Assembly (NCBI GenBank): GCA_027924585.1
Contig: BSBM01003398.1
Span: 92,800 to 156,799, forward strand
DNA from: Larix kaempferi
Taxonomy: Eukaryota; Streptophyta; Pinopsida; Pinales; Pinaceae
Length of the DNA stretch: 64,000 nt
Direction of reading: 5' to 3'
How positions within the stretch are numbered: position 1 is the first letter of the stretch; each line of letters begins with the position of its first letter. Below are positions 36,301 through 45,505 of this stretch, one piece after another. The position numbers were made by a program, and so were the translations under genes. The notes beneath the pieces were generated by a model, which worked only from the letters and a program-made list of their open reading frames with translations, made no database searches and had not been told where the DNA came from.

Positions 36301-39083
36301 TTCCCTTCTTCCTTATAAGTGATTTTACAATCAGAAAATTCTTGAAGGTTATGGATGAAGTTGAGAATTTGCTTGTCACTATCAAACACTTGCCAATGAT
36401 CTATGTTGTCAGGGATTAAAGGTCTAAAGTTGATTTCAAATTTCCCATTCCCCTTCAATATTTCCTCAGTTGGTTGAAGTGTAGAAGCTGCCACAGCTAG
36501 TTCATCTGCCTCAATGTTTTCTTCTCTAGGAATTGCCATGATATTTAAAGCATCAAACCACTCCATAGTATCCCAGACAGCATTCCTATACTGTTTCAAC
36601 CTTCGACTTTTGCAAGCAAATATATTTTTAACTTGGGAAACCACTAAGTCAGAATCACCTTTAATAGATAAAATTTTAATCCCCATATCTTTGGCGATTT
36701 CTAACCCTTGTAAAAGAGCTTCATACTCAGCCACATTATTTGATGCATCAAACTCAAGTCTGAAAGCAAATTTGAAGGTTTGTTTAGAAGGAGAAGTTAT
36801 GACAATTCCAGCTCCTTTTCCATATCTTGAAGATGCCCCATCAAAACTCATCCTCCATACCCCATCCTTCTTTTCATCTTTGGATGCTTCTTTAAAAGGT
36901 GCTATGAAATTTGAACAGATAGAATAGTTTCCAAAGTTGTCTGTTTGATGCACAAACTCATTAGCCAGATTCTGTGGGTCTTCAACATGGAGTTTTCTAG
37001 CTTGTTCATTGTATAACTTAACAGTTGTATGTTCTGATGCAGGGATAGTAGCATATGACCAATCCATCCTTATGTCTCCCCCTAAAGATGCAGCCCACTT
37101 TCTAGATAAAAGCATTCCCCAATTGTCTGGTACATCGATTACTACGACATCCATGGTTAAATGGACATCAGGATACTTGGCCAACCTAACAGGTAGATTT
37201 ATAATTATACCAATAGTATCAACTTCTCTTGAATCCATGGCACACACATTGTGATAGGGTCTAGTTGTCTTTAAGCCCAATTGATCCATAACCCTTTTGG
37301 TCATAACATTTGAAGAAGCACCAGAGTCCAACATGCAATTGTGCACAAGCATATTATTGACAAGCAAGGAGACATAGAAGGGAGGGTGGTCTTCCTTGTG
37401 AGGGTCCACACTATGCAAAATAATTGGGTCATCTTTATGATTGACTATGTTTTGAAGGTCAGGTTCTTCTCTAGTCTGGCTAAGACCAACTATCTCTGAG
37501 TTCATAGGAGCCTTGCCCTTTTCATGTTGAGGATGATCTATCACTTTCATAAGATTTTCTTTCAAGCTTGGGATTTTGATAAGGTCAGTAACAAGAACAG
37601 GAATCTTTGCAGAAGATAACCATTGAGCCAAATCGACATGAAGACTTTCAGAGTTGGAAGAAGGTGTTACCTTAGGGATATTCTGATTTGAGTTTGAGGT
37701 TCCAATATTGTTCTTTCTTTGATATGTTAGGCCTTTGAACTTTGACATCTCAAGAATCTTCTCTGGTGGAGGCATCTCACCAAATCTAAGGGTAGCTTTA
37801 TCTTTCAAGTCCTGGCTGTAACATCTAGCTTGTTCCCAAGTTTCTTTAGAGACAGGGTGAGTTTGACCCACAACATTGATATATTCAGGCTGGTTCTCAG
37901 GCTCGCTTGCTAATCTGACACTGCTACTGGCTTCTGACGGATTCTGTTCCATTGACCATTTAAATATAGCACAAGTAGACTCTTCATGGAAACTATCACA
38001 TGCCCTACAAAAGGGAAGAATTTCTTCTGAAAGAGTATTTACAGTTTCCAAAGGATTTGGGGTCCTCTGATCTTGAAATGGAACTTTTCTCTGATATTGA
38101 GGCCTAGGAGCATATTGGGGCTTAGGCACATACTGATTTGAGACTTGGTGATTTTGAGATCTTTCAATGGAGATCAACCTGTTCTGGATGGCAGTCATGT
38201 TGGAGGCTTGATTTGAAACAGCTTCCTTTAAGAGTTGAGCAATTTCTTTCAAAGGTTCCTTTGAAGGATCCTTGATCTCAGTGCTAATGGTTTTATCTTT
38301 ATTCTCGCTTTGCTTCATAGGAACATTTGCCCTTGTGAAACCAGGAAGATGAGACTTGCCACAATTTAACATGTTCTTATCAATTTTCTCGGCCAATTCC
38401 ATGGCCTTCTTTAGATCTGCAGGTTCTTTATCAGCTAATTGATATTTTAACTCCCCACTAAAAGCTTCCATGTAGTAAATGAGGATGGAATTATCAGGTG
38501 GTTTGATATCAGCATGAAGTCTACCCACAATTTCATTGAATTTGTTGTTAAATTCTTCCATTGTCTCATTTTCGTTTTTCTTAGTATTGGTCAAGGCAGC
38601 TAGAAGGTAGCGGTCTTCTTTGATGTCCCCCCATTTGGCCAGGAAAGCAGTTTCAATTTCTTTGTAGGTTTTGTACTTGTCAGCTTCCAACTTGTTAAAC
38701 CATTCATAAGCATTTTCTTCCAAAGACAAAGCAAACAGCTTCATTTTTACATCTTCATGCTTGGCACCCAAGCACCACTTGTCAAAACAATGGCAAAAAC
38801 GAGTTAAATGGGATTTAGCACTAATAGCATTATTTCCTTGAAAAGATGGCAACCTATCAATAGCTTTTTCCGGAATATCATGAGGGTAACCAACTATAGC
38901 AGTAAAATCATAAGGACCAAACTCAGCCATTTCAACAATAAGATTATTCAAATTATTTTCTGTGAATAAAAGGTGAATGTCAGAAATTGACTGAGAACCA
39001 AGATCCTCAAGGGTTTTTCGAGAAGATAACTTGCTTTTCCTTCTATGATAGACCTTTTCAGGCTCAGGAAAGAACTGAAGCAA
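33354..39083 (-). CDS. Tat-type gag-pol polyprotein (gag, protease, second RNase H, reverse transcriptase, native RNase H, integrase)
   Basis: This 1909-codon frame is uninterrupted. Counting from codon 1 at 39083: gag capsid at about 60-240; a knuckle-like C-x2-C-x3-H-x4-C at 359-371; aspartic protease with DSGAS at 586-590 and MLLSRKW at 657-663; an RNase H of the plant second type at 742-868 with D748, E786, D810 and D860; reverse transcriptase at about 1035-1250 with FLDGFSGY and the active site YQDD at 1189-1192; native RNase H at about 1330-1450, whose first and third catalytic Asp positions are F1338 and P1405; integrase zinc finger at 1549-1590 and core D1619, D1680, E1716, exactly DD35E; then LGPY at 1861-1864. 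There is no chromodomain. Codon 1 is TTG. The first ATG is codon 52 (38930), conserved as MAEF/MGEF/MGDF in C and D, but the frame upstream is also conserved. The element sits inside the C LTR. Assignment to the Tat lineage is from the two RNase H domains and the primer site. Confidence 0.93.
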   Translation of the reverse strand: MLQFFPEPEKVYHRRKSKLSSRKTLEDLGSQSISDIHLLFTENNLNNLIVEMAEFGPYDFTAIVGYPHDIPEKAIDRLPSFQGNNAISAKSHLTRFCHCFDKWCLGAKHEDVKMKLFALSLEENAYEWFNKLEADKYKTYKEIETAFLAKWGDIKEDRYLLAALTNTKKNENETMEEFNNKFNEIVGRLHADIKPPDNSILIYYMEAFSGELKYQLADKEPADLKKAMELAEKIDKNMLNCGKSHLPGFTRANVPMKQSENKDKTISTEIKDPSKEPLKEIAQLLKEAVSNQASNMTAIQNRLISIERSQNHQVSNQYVPKPQYAPRPQYQRKVPFQDQRTPNPLETVNTLSEEILPFCRACDSFHEESTCAIFKWSMEQNPSEASSSVRLASEPENQPEYINVVGQTHPVSKETWEQARCYSQDLKDKATLRFGEMPPPEKILEMSKFKGLTYQRKNNIGTSNSNQNIPKVTPSSNSESLHVDLAQWLSSAKIPVLVTDLIKIPSLKENLMKVIDHPQHEKGKAPMNSEIVGLSQTREEPDLQNIVNHKDDPIILHSVDPHKEDHPPFYVSLLVNNMLVHNCMLDSGASSNVMTKRVMDQLGLKTTRPYHNVCAMDSREVDTIGIIINLPVRLAKYPDVHLTMDVVVIDVPDNWGMLLSRKWAASLGGDIRMDWSYATIPASEHTTVKLYNEQARKLHVEDPQNLANEFVHQTDNFGNYSICSNFIAPFKEASKDEKKDGVWRMSFDGASSRYGKGAGIVITSPSKQTFKFAFRLEFDASNNVAEYEALLQGLEIAKDMGIKILSIKGDSDLVVSQVKNIFACKSRRLKQYRNAVWDTMEWFDALNIMAIPREENIEADELAVAASTLQPTEEILKGNGKFEINFRPLIPDNIDHWQVFDSDKQILNFIHNLQEFSDCKITYKEEGKEYPEEEDQPRNKIPKGITRLEQLFDRQDGHKRKKGSIKPGEYIEVNIGTEKEPKMIKIGKGISQEERKALIDLIYEYRDIFAFSYDELKAYRDDIFQHTIPFKPGIKPFRQKLRRINPKLAPMVYKELQKMLAAGIITPTRHSSWCSNLVVVRKKNGDIRLCIDFRNLNWACLKDNYPLPSMDTLLQKVTGSGLMSFLDGFSGYNQVLVNKEDQHKTTFTTPWGTFMYLRMPFGLTNAGATFQRAMDVAFNGLIGKIIEIYQDDLTVYSKERSDHVGHLRKVFERCRKYGISLNPAKSVLCVDEGKLLGHVITKDGVKIDPERVEAIKRVPIPTNVKALQSFNGQINFIRRFIPNLAELMKPLQLLLKKDAKFEWSKQGREAFAGIKDAISRAPVLISPSYSKEFQIFSFASEHTIAGVLLQKNDQGQEQPIAFFSKALQNSELKYTIMEKQAYALVKSLKHFRIYIGYSKVVGYVPHTAVKDILAQQDCLGIRGKWVSKIQEYDLEIKPTKLIKGQGLARMMTESNEKAVGMICQHNESAPVISEELQRLSQTQWYSDIIYLLNNFTCPEHLVGHKRRSLRLKATRYCITQNGLGWRNPDGLILRCVDEPDSKKLLVEFHTGFCGGHYAADTTAHKILRSGYYWPTLFADVHKFVRSCLQCQLFTGKQKLATLPLEPVVVQAPFQQWGLDFIGQFKENSSNGYTWILTATDYFTKWVEAIPTKYATDKVVMDFLENHIITRFGVPSKITTDNGPSFSSMAFSAFCFKYGIILSHSSNYYPQGNGLAESTNKTLMNILKKTVGDNKRSWDSKIKFAIWADRITQKRATGKTPFQLVYGLEVSVPIHIQLLVYQMLHDYESNDDGMQNRIEQIMKLDETRRKALDQSIRNQDRVKRTFDRSAKPKDFQPGDWVLLWDKRRDKPGKHGKFDSLWLGPYIIFEPAGVNSFFLCTMDGERLTLPVNGQHLKLFFKEDFLMPTGAD

Positions 39084-39241
39084 ATTCTGAGGATTCCTTC
39101 TTGTAAAACGCCTTGGTAGATTTGTTGACAGTGGAGTCGCCAGATGTTCTTAGTCAATTTAAAAAATTCACTACATACATCAAACAAAGCAAAAACAAAA
39201 AGGAAAACTCAAAAGTCGTATTCCGGGAATAGAAAGACTTA

Positions 39242-39259
39242 TCCCCGGCAACGGCGCCA
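39242..39259 (-). other. Primer binding site, element E (tRNA-Asp type)
   Basis: On the minus strand TGGCGCCGTTGCCGGGGA lies three bases from the LTR edge. It is the perfect complement of the tRNA-Asp(GUC) 3' end as I recall it. Confidence 0.9.
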
Positions 39260-39262
39260 AAA

Positions 39263-39941
39263 TGTTGCCGCCTAGTTCCACACCTGGGAAAACGCAGCAG
39301 AAGTCTTCAAGCTGCTGGTGTGGCCTTGGGGGCAAGTCAGAGTCAAGTGCTGTCACTTGGGACTCGACTCCTCCGTCTAGGCTTTCCTAGCGAAGCCAAG
39401 GGGGGTGGACCCTAAAAAATAAAAGGAAACTAAGGCCTCTAATCTAGGAGTTAGAAAAAATACTTTTGCAACCAAGACATACAACATATACTTTTTTCAA
39501 ATAAAAAAAACATCATTTATCATTTACTCCCATTTAGAATAATCATCATTCAACTGCATACTAGTCAACAATATAAAATGAAATTTGCATCAAGACCAGT
39601 GCCTTGTTACGGAGTCAAATAACAAATGCATAAACAGAAAAAGTAAATGTTGTGGAGTGTTCTTGGTTTATTTTAAAATTTAAAATGATAAGTGATGTTT
39701 TTATTTGACAAATGTATAAGTGTTTATTCTTGGTTGCAAAAATTATTTTCCTAACTCCTAGGTTAGAGGCCTTAGTTTCTTTTATTTTTTAGGGTCCACC
39801 CCCCTTGGCTTCGCTAGGAAAGCCTAGACAGAGGAGTCGAGTCCCAAGTGACAGCACTTGACTCTGACTTGCCCCCAAGGCCACACCAGCAGCTTGAAGA
39901 CTTCTGCTGCGTTTTCCCAGGTGTGGAACCAGGCGGCAACA
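39263..39941 (-). repeat. Palindromic 5' LTR remnant of element E
   Basis: The left part (39263-39681) is the U5 end of E's own LTR, nearly identical to 29751-30168. The right part (39682-39941) is a more diverged inverted copy of the same U5 end. The whole therefore reads TGTTGCCGCC...GGCGGCAACA, with arms of about 260 bases and a spacer of about 160. U3 and most of R are missing, so no promoter is present on this side. Confidence 0.85.
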
Positions 39942-42468
39942 TGTCCCAACTGTTCTAAAACTGCCCTTTCATCCATTTTTGCAGCCTCTCTCCCTTTTTC
40001 ACTTGACTGTCCTTTTACCCTTTGACTGTCCTAAATCACCCTTCCCTTCATTCTGCTCCAGCTCCTCTCCTTTCGTTGTCCATTGTCTTGCTCCAAGTCT
40101 TCCTTTCGTTCATCCTCAAAAGGCCCTAAAAAGTACAAACATAAAAACTTTGAAATTTTTGTTAAAAGTTAGTATTAGTTAGTTACTTTAAGTTTGCTAG
40201 AGTTAGTGTTTGGTGTTTAGTTTCTTTTGGAAAGTTTAAATTTAGATCTCATTAGTTTTGCATTTTTTTTTAGGATCTAGTCCATTTTTATTGTTAGTTG
40301 CATCTCATTTCAAATAAGTAGAACTTGCATTCAACTTACTTCTCTTTGCTTGCATTTAGTTTTTTAGACCTCATCTTGTAGTTTGCATTTCATTGTTAGT
40401 TTCTTTTCTATTTTAGATCTCAATCTTAGTCTTAGACTTAATTTCATTTTGCAAGCTTAGTTCGAATTAGTTTCAAGTTGGTTTTGATCTTGCACTAATG
40501 CTAATGGGTGCATGAGTGTTGGACTTTTTGTTGTAGGTGTTGAGAAGAGAAAAATTGCAAAGATGAAGCAAGAAGAAACTTGAACTTAAAACCATTTGGA
40601 GACATCCCAAAGAAGAAGAAATCATCAAGAAGAGCAATACACCATAAGGACAATCGAAAACATGAAAACATCATTTGTTATCCTTTGTAAAAGCAACTAA
40701 AGGCTTGTTTCAATTTGTTCTCCAAGTTCTATTTTTCTCTCAAAAGACCTTTTAAGGATTTTTCCTAAGGCAATTGTAACCCAAGTAATAAAATGGCTAG
40801 GTGGGATAGTGCCTCCCACACTTAGTTTTCCCTTCCCCATCTGGGGAAGAGTGTTGTACTTGGTTAGCTTAGATTTGTGATTGTATGCTCTTAGATTAGT
40901 TTTATTTCAATAAGCTATCTTCCATATTTGCTTACCCCCATGCTTTCCCGAGTAGGGTCTTTGACCTGAAAGAGACTCTTGGGTATTTTAGTTTTATTTT
41001 CCGTTTAGTATCTTATCTTCTCTTCCAATCCTTGACCAGAGAATAGCTAACTTTGGGATTGTATCCCAAAGGCCACATAGTTTTGTGGTAGCTTCTCGCT
41101 CCCCCACCAACTTCTTGTGGACATCCAGCTAGCTGGAAGGTTTCCAGGATTGGTGGATTCTAGTAGTTGATCTTGTTCGGAGATCGATCCCACCTATTAG
41201 ATTAGAAGTTGTATGGTAGAACACTAGATTTACTCAGTTTCATTTTATTTCGCAAATAGTGTTGTTAATAGTATTTGTACCTTGCTGATCAATCATCTTC
41301 TTGTTTAAATCTTTTTTCAATGTGAGATATACTACTACTACAATTCATTTGCCTCTTTAAAATAAACCAAAGTCTCTTGAACTTGGCCAAATCCAAGTCA
41401 AGAGCACTCTCTATCAGAGGGCATTTTAGTTTTTGCATTTCCCTGCATTAGGCATTGTTAAAATAGCAAGTCTCTTGAACTGTGGTCATAAGATCAAGTC
41501 AAGAGCGCTCTCTGTCGGAGAGTTGAACAAGGTTTTTTCAATAATAAAAATTTCCACTCATACACCCCTTTAATTAATTTACCTTGGTTTCTGTCCTACA
41601 CCCGTATGCTCTGCCAACCGGAAACGGTTGGGCTAGTACTCAGAAAGGTGGAAGACTTGATAATTTACAAGTGAAAATCTAATTAAAACTTTCATCCCCA
41701 TAACCAACCAATCCGGAGTTGATCGATAAGATAATTTCAGTGGGTAATCTCTTAGTGGGGGCGCCGGGATTCCATGTTCAGCCTCTAGTTTGCTGGCTTG
41801 CATTGCGCGGCCTGGCTAGAGCACTGGGTGGCCCGACATGTCCTTGAACGGAGGCACTTGATATTGTCTTTTCCGGACTTTCTTTGAACATCCTTGGTTT
41901 TAGCCCTAATAATCAAGAACATCTAAAACACTTAAAATTTACCAAGAACAATTTCAAAACGATCTCACAAACAGCTACTTTCGACTTATTCTCTTAGCAT
42001 CACAAGTTTTATTTGACTCCATTTGGCACTGGTCTTTAATATTTATATATCTTTTGAATCTGGACCATATGTCCTTGTCACTTGTTTAAATCTCAGTCTT
42101 GTGGATGCTTTACTTTAAATTCTAAGTCAAAGTATTTTGTTATCCTCTGAATTTGTATCTTGTGAATTTTGCAACGTGGATTGCGTGTTTAATTTTGTTC
42201 TAGTCACTATACAAAAAACTCCTAAAAAACACCCATCCGCATCACAACACCAAAAAACACTTAAATACACAAAGAGCCTTAGACAACTCTTTTTTAGAGA
42301 CTACCCCCCTTGGCTTCGTTAGGAGTTTGCCTAAACGGAGGAGCTGGGATTCAGGTGACAGTACCTGGCTCATTGCTTGCCCCCAAGGCCACACCTCTCC
42401 CCACTTTCCAGTGAGGGAGACAGCTTTCGAAAGATTTCTGCTGCTGGTGTGCAGTTTGGTGGACAACA
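39942..42468 (+). repeat. 5' LTR of element C, part 3 of 3
   Basis: It starts with the second TGTCC copy and continues the C LTR to GGACAACA. Without its insertions this LTR is about 4.5 kb. It resembles the D LTR (about 52800-54880) in order, including the GAGCACTCTCTATC/GTC repeats near 41400-41520 and 53810-53930, but differs clearly from 46427-47305 in sequence. No gene is seen. Confidence 0.85.
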
Positions 42469-42472
42469 TCTT

Positions 42473-42490
42473 TGGCGCCGTTGCCGGGGA
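42473..42490 (+). other. Primer binding site, element C
   Basis: TGGCGCCGTTGCCGGGGA, identical to element E, lies four bases after the LTR end. Confidence 0.9.
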
Positions 42491-42632
42491 CAAATCTTTT
42501 TGTTCCTGGACGACCTTAGTTTTTTCTAGTTTTTACCTTTTTGATAGATTCTCAATCTATCTGGCGACTCCACTGCCCTTTTTTCCTTTTTGGTAGTTTT
42601 TTAGTTTAATCACTCTCAGAAATTAGACTTGA

Positions 42633-45245
42633 AACCACCTGGTGACTCCATTGTCAATTAACACCTCAAGGTATTCGACTAGAAGAAACTCTGAAGGCTT
42701 GCTTAGTTTTATCCCAGAACCTGAAAAGGTTTATAGGAGAAGACTGAACAAGCTAGCTTCTCGTAAAATCCTTGAAGAACTTAGGTCCCAGTCTATTTCT
42801 GACATCCATAGTCTTTTTCAAGAAAATAACTTAGAAAATTCAGAAAATTTTGAAAACAGTAATAATTGTTTTTCCGATACAATGGGTGATTTTTTCGCTC
42901 CCCTCAACATTGCTCAGATAGCAGGTCAACCACATGATCTTCCAGACAAGGCCATCGACAAACTTCCCACCTTTACCGGCACTGATGCTGTTACTGCTGC
43001 ACATCACCTCACTGCTTTCTCAAAAATAAAAAGTGGATATGTCAGGGATCCTGCTCACAAGCATGAGGATGTGTACATGAAGTTGTTTGCCTTATCCTTA
43101 GATGGGGATGCTGGTGATTGGTTCATCGGCTTGCCAGCCAACTCCTTTGCCACCTTGACTGAGTTTTCAACTGCCTTCACCAACAAGTATGGTGAGAAAA
43201 AATAACCCCGAGATCAACTTGCTGCTTTAACAAACATCAAAAGAAGTGAGATGGAAACCATGGAAGAGTTCAATAAGAAATTTACCGACTTATCCAATGC
43301 AATCCCTACAGATTACAAACCAACTCCACATACTATACTGGTTTACTACATTGAAGCTTTTAGTGGGGAAATGCAATATGAACTTAGAGACAAAGAGCCC
43401 ATCACTTTGTTAGAAGCACAGACAATGGCAACTAAGATAGATAAAAACATGCAGTCTTCTGGTAAGTCAAATTTTCCTGGTTATTCGAGAGCTCAAACTC
43501 CATTGAAATCAATTGAGCCTAAAGATAAAGAGCCTGCAAATGAAATAGCTGCTTATGAGAAGAAACTCATTGATATGGCTAAAAGAATGGAGAAGATGGA
43601 ACAAGAGCACCTTTCCCAAATAAAAGAAATGCAAAATCAGGTTATCAATATTGAAAGAACTCAACCTCAACCACCTACTAGAGTCTTTGCTGCAAAACCA
43701 AATTGGCAGAAGAAAATGCCCAATCATGAACAGAGGCCTCCTAACCAATTAGAGGTTGCTAACATGGTTGAATCATATAGACCATTTTGCAGGCCATGCG
43801 AAGATTTCCACGAGGAATCTCATTGCTACCATGCATGCTATATTCAAGAGCATGGTTTTCCTGAAGGTTGTGGTCCTAGTGCATCAACAAGCGAGCCTGA
43901 ATTCATTAATAATGTGGGGGACATCTATGGCATTCCCAGGGTTGAACCTTACACACCATTCTGTAGGGCATGCCAAGAATTCCATGAAGAAGACACTTGT
44001 CACCTTGCATGCTATATCCAAAAGCATGGTTTTCCTGAAGAGTTTGTTGGTCAGTCATCATCAAGTGAGCCTGAGTGCATAAACTATGTAAGTGACTTTT
44101 ATGATTTCCCCGAAGAGAGTGGGAACCAGTTGGGTCAACCTATTGCAGAGAATATGATATTTTCCCTTCAAATCCCTGATAATCCCATTGAGAAAATTTA
44201 TCAAAGATCGAATTCTATTGAAGACCCTCCTCATGCCACCGAATCAAAAGACACTTATGAGTGGGAAGTTTTTCAAGACTACTTCAGTAATGATGAACGC
44301 ATATGTATTCCTGATCCACCTCTAGAAGAAACCATTACAAACATTGACACTCATGAAGAAATCCATGAAGTTTGTAATATGTGTGATGACACTCCCATTT
44401 GTTCTTCACATGGCAGTGAGTATTCAAAAAGTGGGGTCCCTTGTGATATCTTTGAAACCCATCTGTTTGAAGAGGATTGTTATGAGGTTGAGGAGGATAA
44501 GCATAGCTGGGAGGATGACATAAGTGATGATGAATCCATCATGGATGACATAGATATTGGAAATGATGAATGGAACTTTTTAGAGAACCCTATCTATGCC
44601 ATATCTAAAGAAGTTAATAATAAACAAGATTCCTTTGGAAATTTTGTTGACAATCCCACTTATGAGCATGAGGATACATGTGGCCAGGAATATGGTAAAA
44701 TTCATGAAAACTCCCCCATATTTGACAAAAATGTGGATTTTGAGCAGTTAAAAATAGAGGAAGAGCATGTGATTTTCTCATATGAGCAGTTACAGCCACA
44801 CATGAGCATCAACAAGGATGAGAAGCAGTACAATGAAGGGCCGGATTGGGTAAAGTCAGTTGAGCATATGTATCAGCCATCGGAAATCCTTTGTATATTA
44901 GGACATTTCGAGGCTTGCACTTTCATAGAAAATTATTTTCGGAAGAGCCTTTCAGATCAGTGTGATGAGGTACCAGAACTGCCTTGTCATCCTGAATTTC
45001 ATCACCCTATCCTATTCTGGATAGGGGATCCCTCCAGGAGGACTTACTATATTGGGAAGCACTTCAACTATTCATTGCATACTTATGATTCCCCATCCAG
45101 CCCTCCCATTCAGAAGATCCAAGCAGGTTTGCACTTTCTGATAAGCATGCCCTTGCTCTGGCTGGTAACCAGAGACAAGGTAAAGAATTGTTTTTGCATT
45201 GACTACATGCTTAAATGGTTACATTGGATTTCTGATTATACTTAA
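42633..45245 (+). pseudogene. Element C: non-autonomous gypsy gag with duplicated knuckle, acidic spacer and a conserved unknown C-terminal domain
   Basis: One frame of about 870 codons, broken only by an in-frame TAA at 43203-43205. It begins after a TGA at 42630 with no ATG; the conserved segments TPLS, PEPEKVYRRR and RSQSISDIHSLF precede the first ATG (MGDFF, about 42882). Gag blocks KAIDKLPTF, FALSLDGDA and ETMEEFNKKF match E. The knuckle motif C-x2-C-x3-H-x4-C occurs twice (about 43788-43826 and 43962-44000) in a tandem unit of 58 codons. No protease motif follows. An acidic spacer leads to a C-terminal domain (about 44760-45245; WVKSVE, ACTFIENYF, LPCHPEFHHPILFWI, LKWLHWISDYT) that is nearly the same in D and that I do not recognise. 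No reverse transcriptase or integrase. Confidence 0.8.
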
Positions 45246-45477
45246 CATGTTCTTTTTGTATTATGTTAGAATAGGAAAGAATAAAGCTTTTTGCATGCCT
45301 TTAGATTTCTTAGAATTTATTTCAAGAAATAAAGTATAGTTGATTTTTCATTTTGGTTTTTCCATAACACATGTGCTACTGAAGGTTTCCTGTCAAGTTG
45401 AGATGTTTTTACAGGTTATATATATAACTCAGAGATTCTGGTGTTCTCGTATTCTCTCCTTGCATGAATTCCAGATC

Positions 45478-45505
45478 GAGCACACGTCCCGCAGTTGGAG
45501 CCAGA
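45478..45505 (+). other. Conserved 3' terminal block before the LTR, element C
   Basis: GAGCACACGTCCCGCAGTTG then GAGCCAGA abuts TGTTATCACC. The same bases occur in D and in E (minus). Confidence 0.7.

Larger units (their letters stand above)
29751..39941 (-). mobile_element. Element E: Tat-type Ty3/gypsy retrotransposon, coding-intact, with rearranged 5' LTR
   Basis: The insertion is bounded by a 5-bp duplication, TGTCC, at 29746-29750 and 39942-39946. Reading on the minus strand: a palindromic 5' LTR remnant (39941-39263), the tRNA-Asp type primer site (39259-39242), one long gag-pol frame, a conserved 3' terminal block (33146-33119), and the 3' LTR (33118-29751). It sits inside the 5' LTR of element C and is therefore younger than C. 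Over the about 415 bases where its two LTRs can be compared (29751-30168 and 39263-39681) I see three differences, which suggests a recent insertion. Confidence 0.9.

Noticed and set aside
36514-36927. Plus-strand frames inside 33354-39083
   Set aside because: They are antisense shadows of the intact gag-pol frame.
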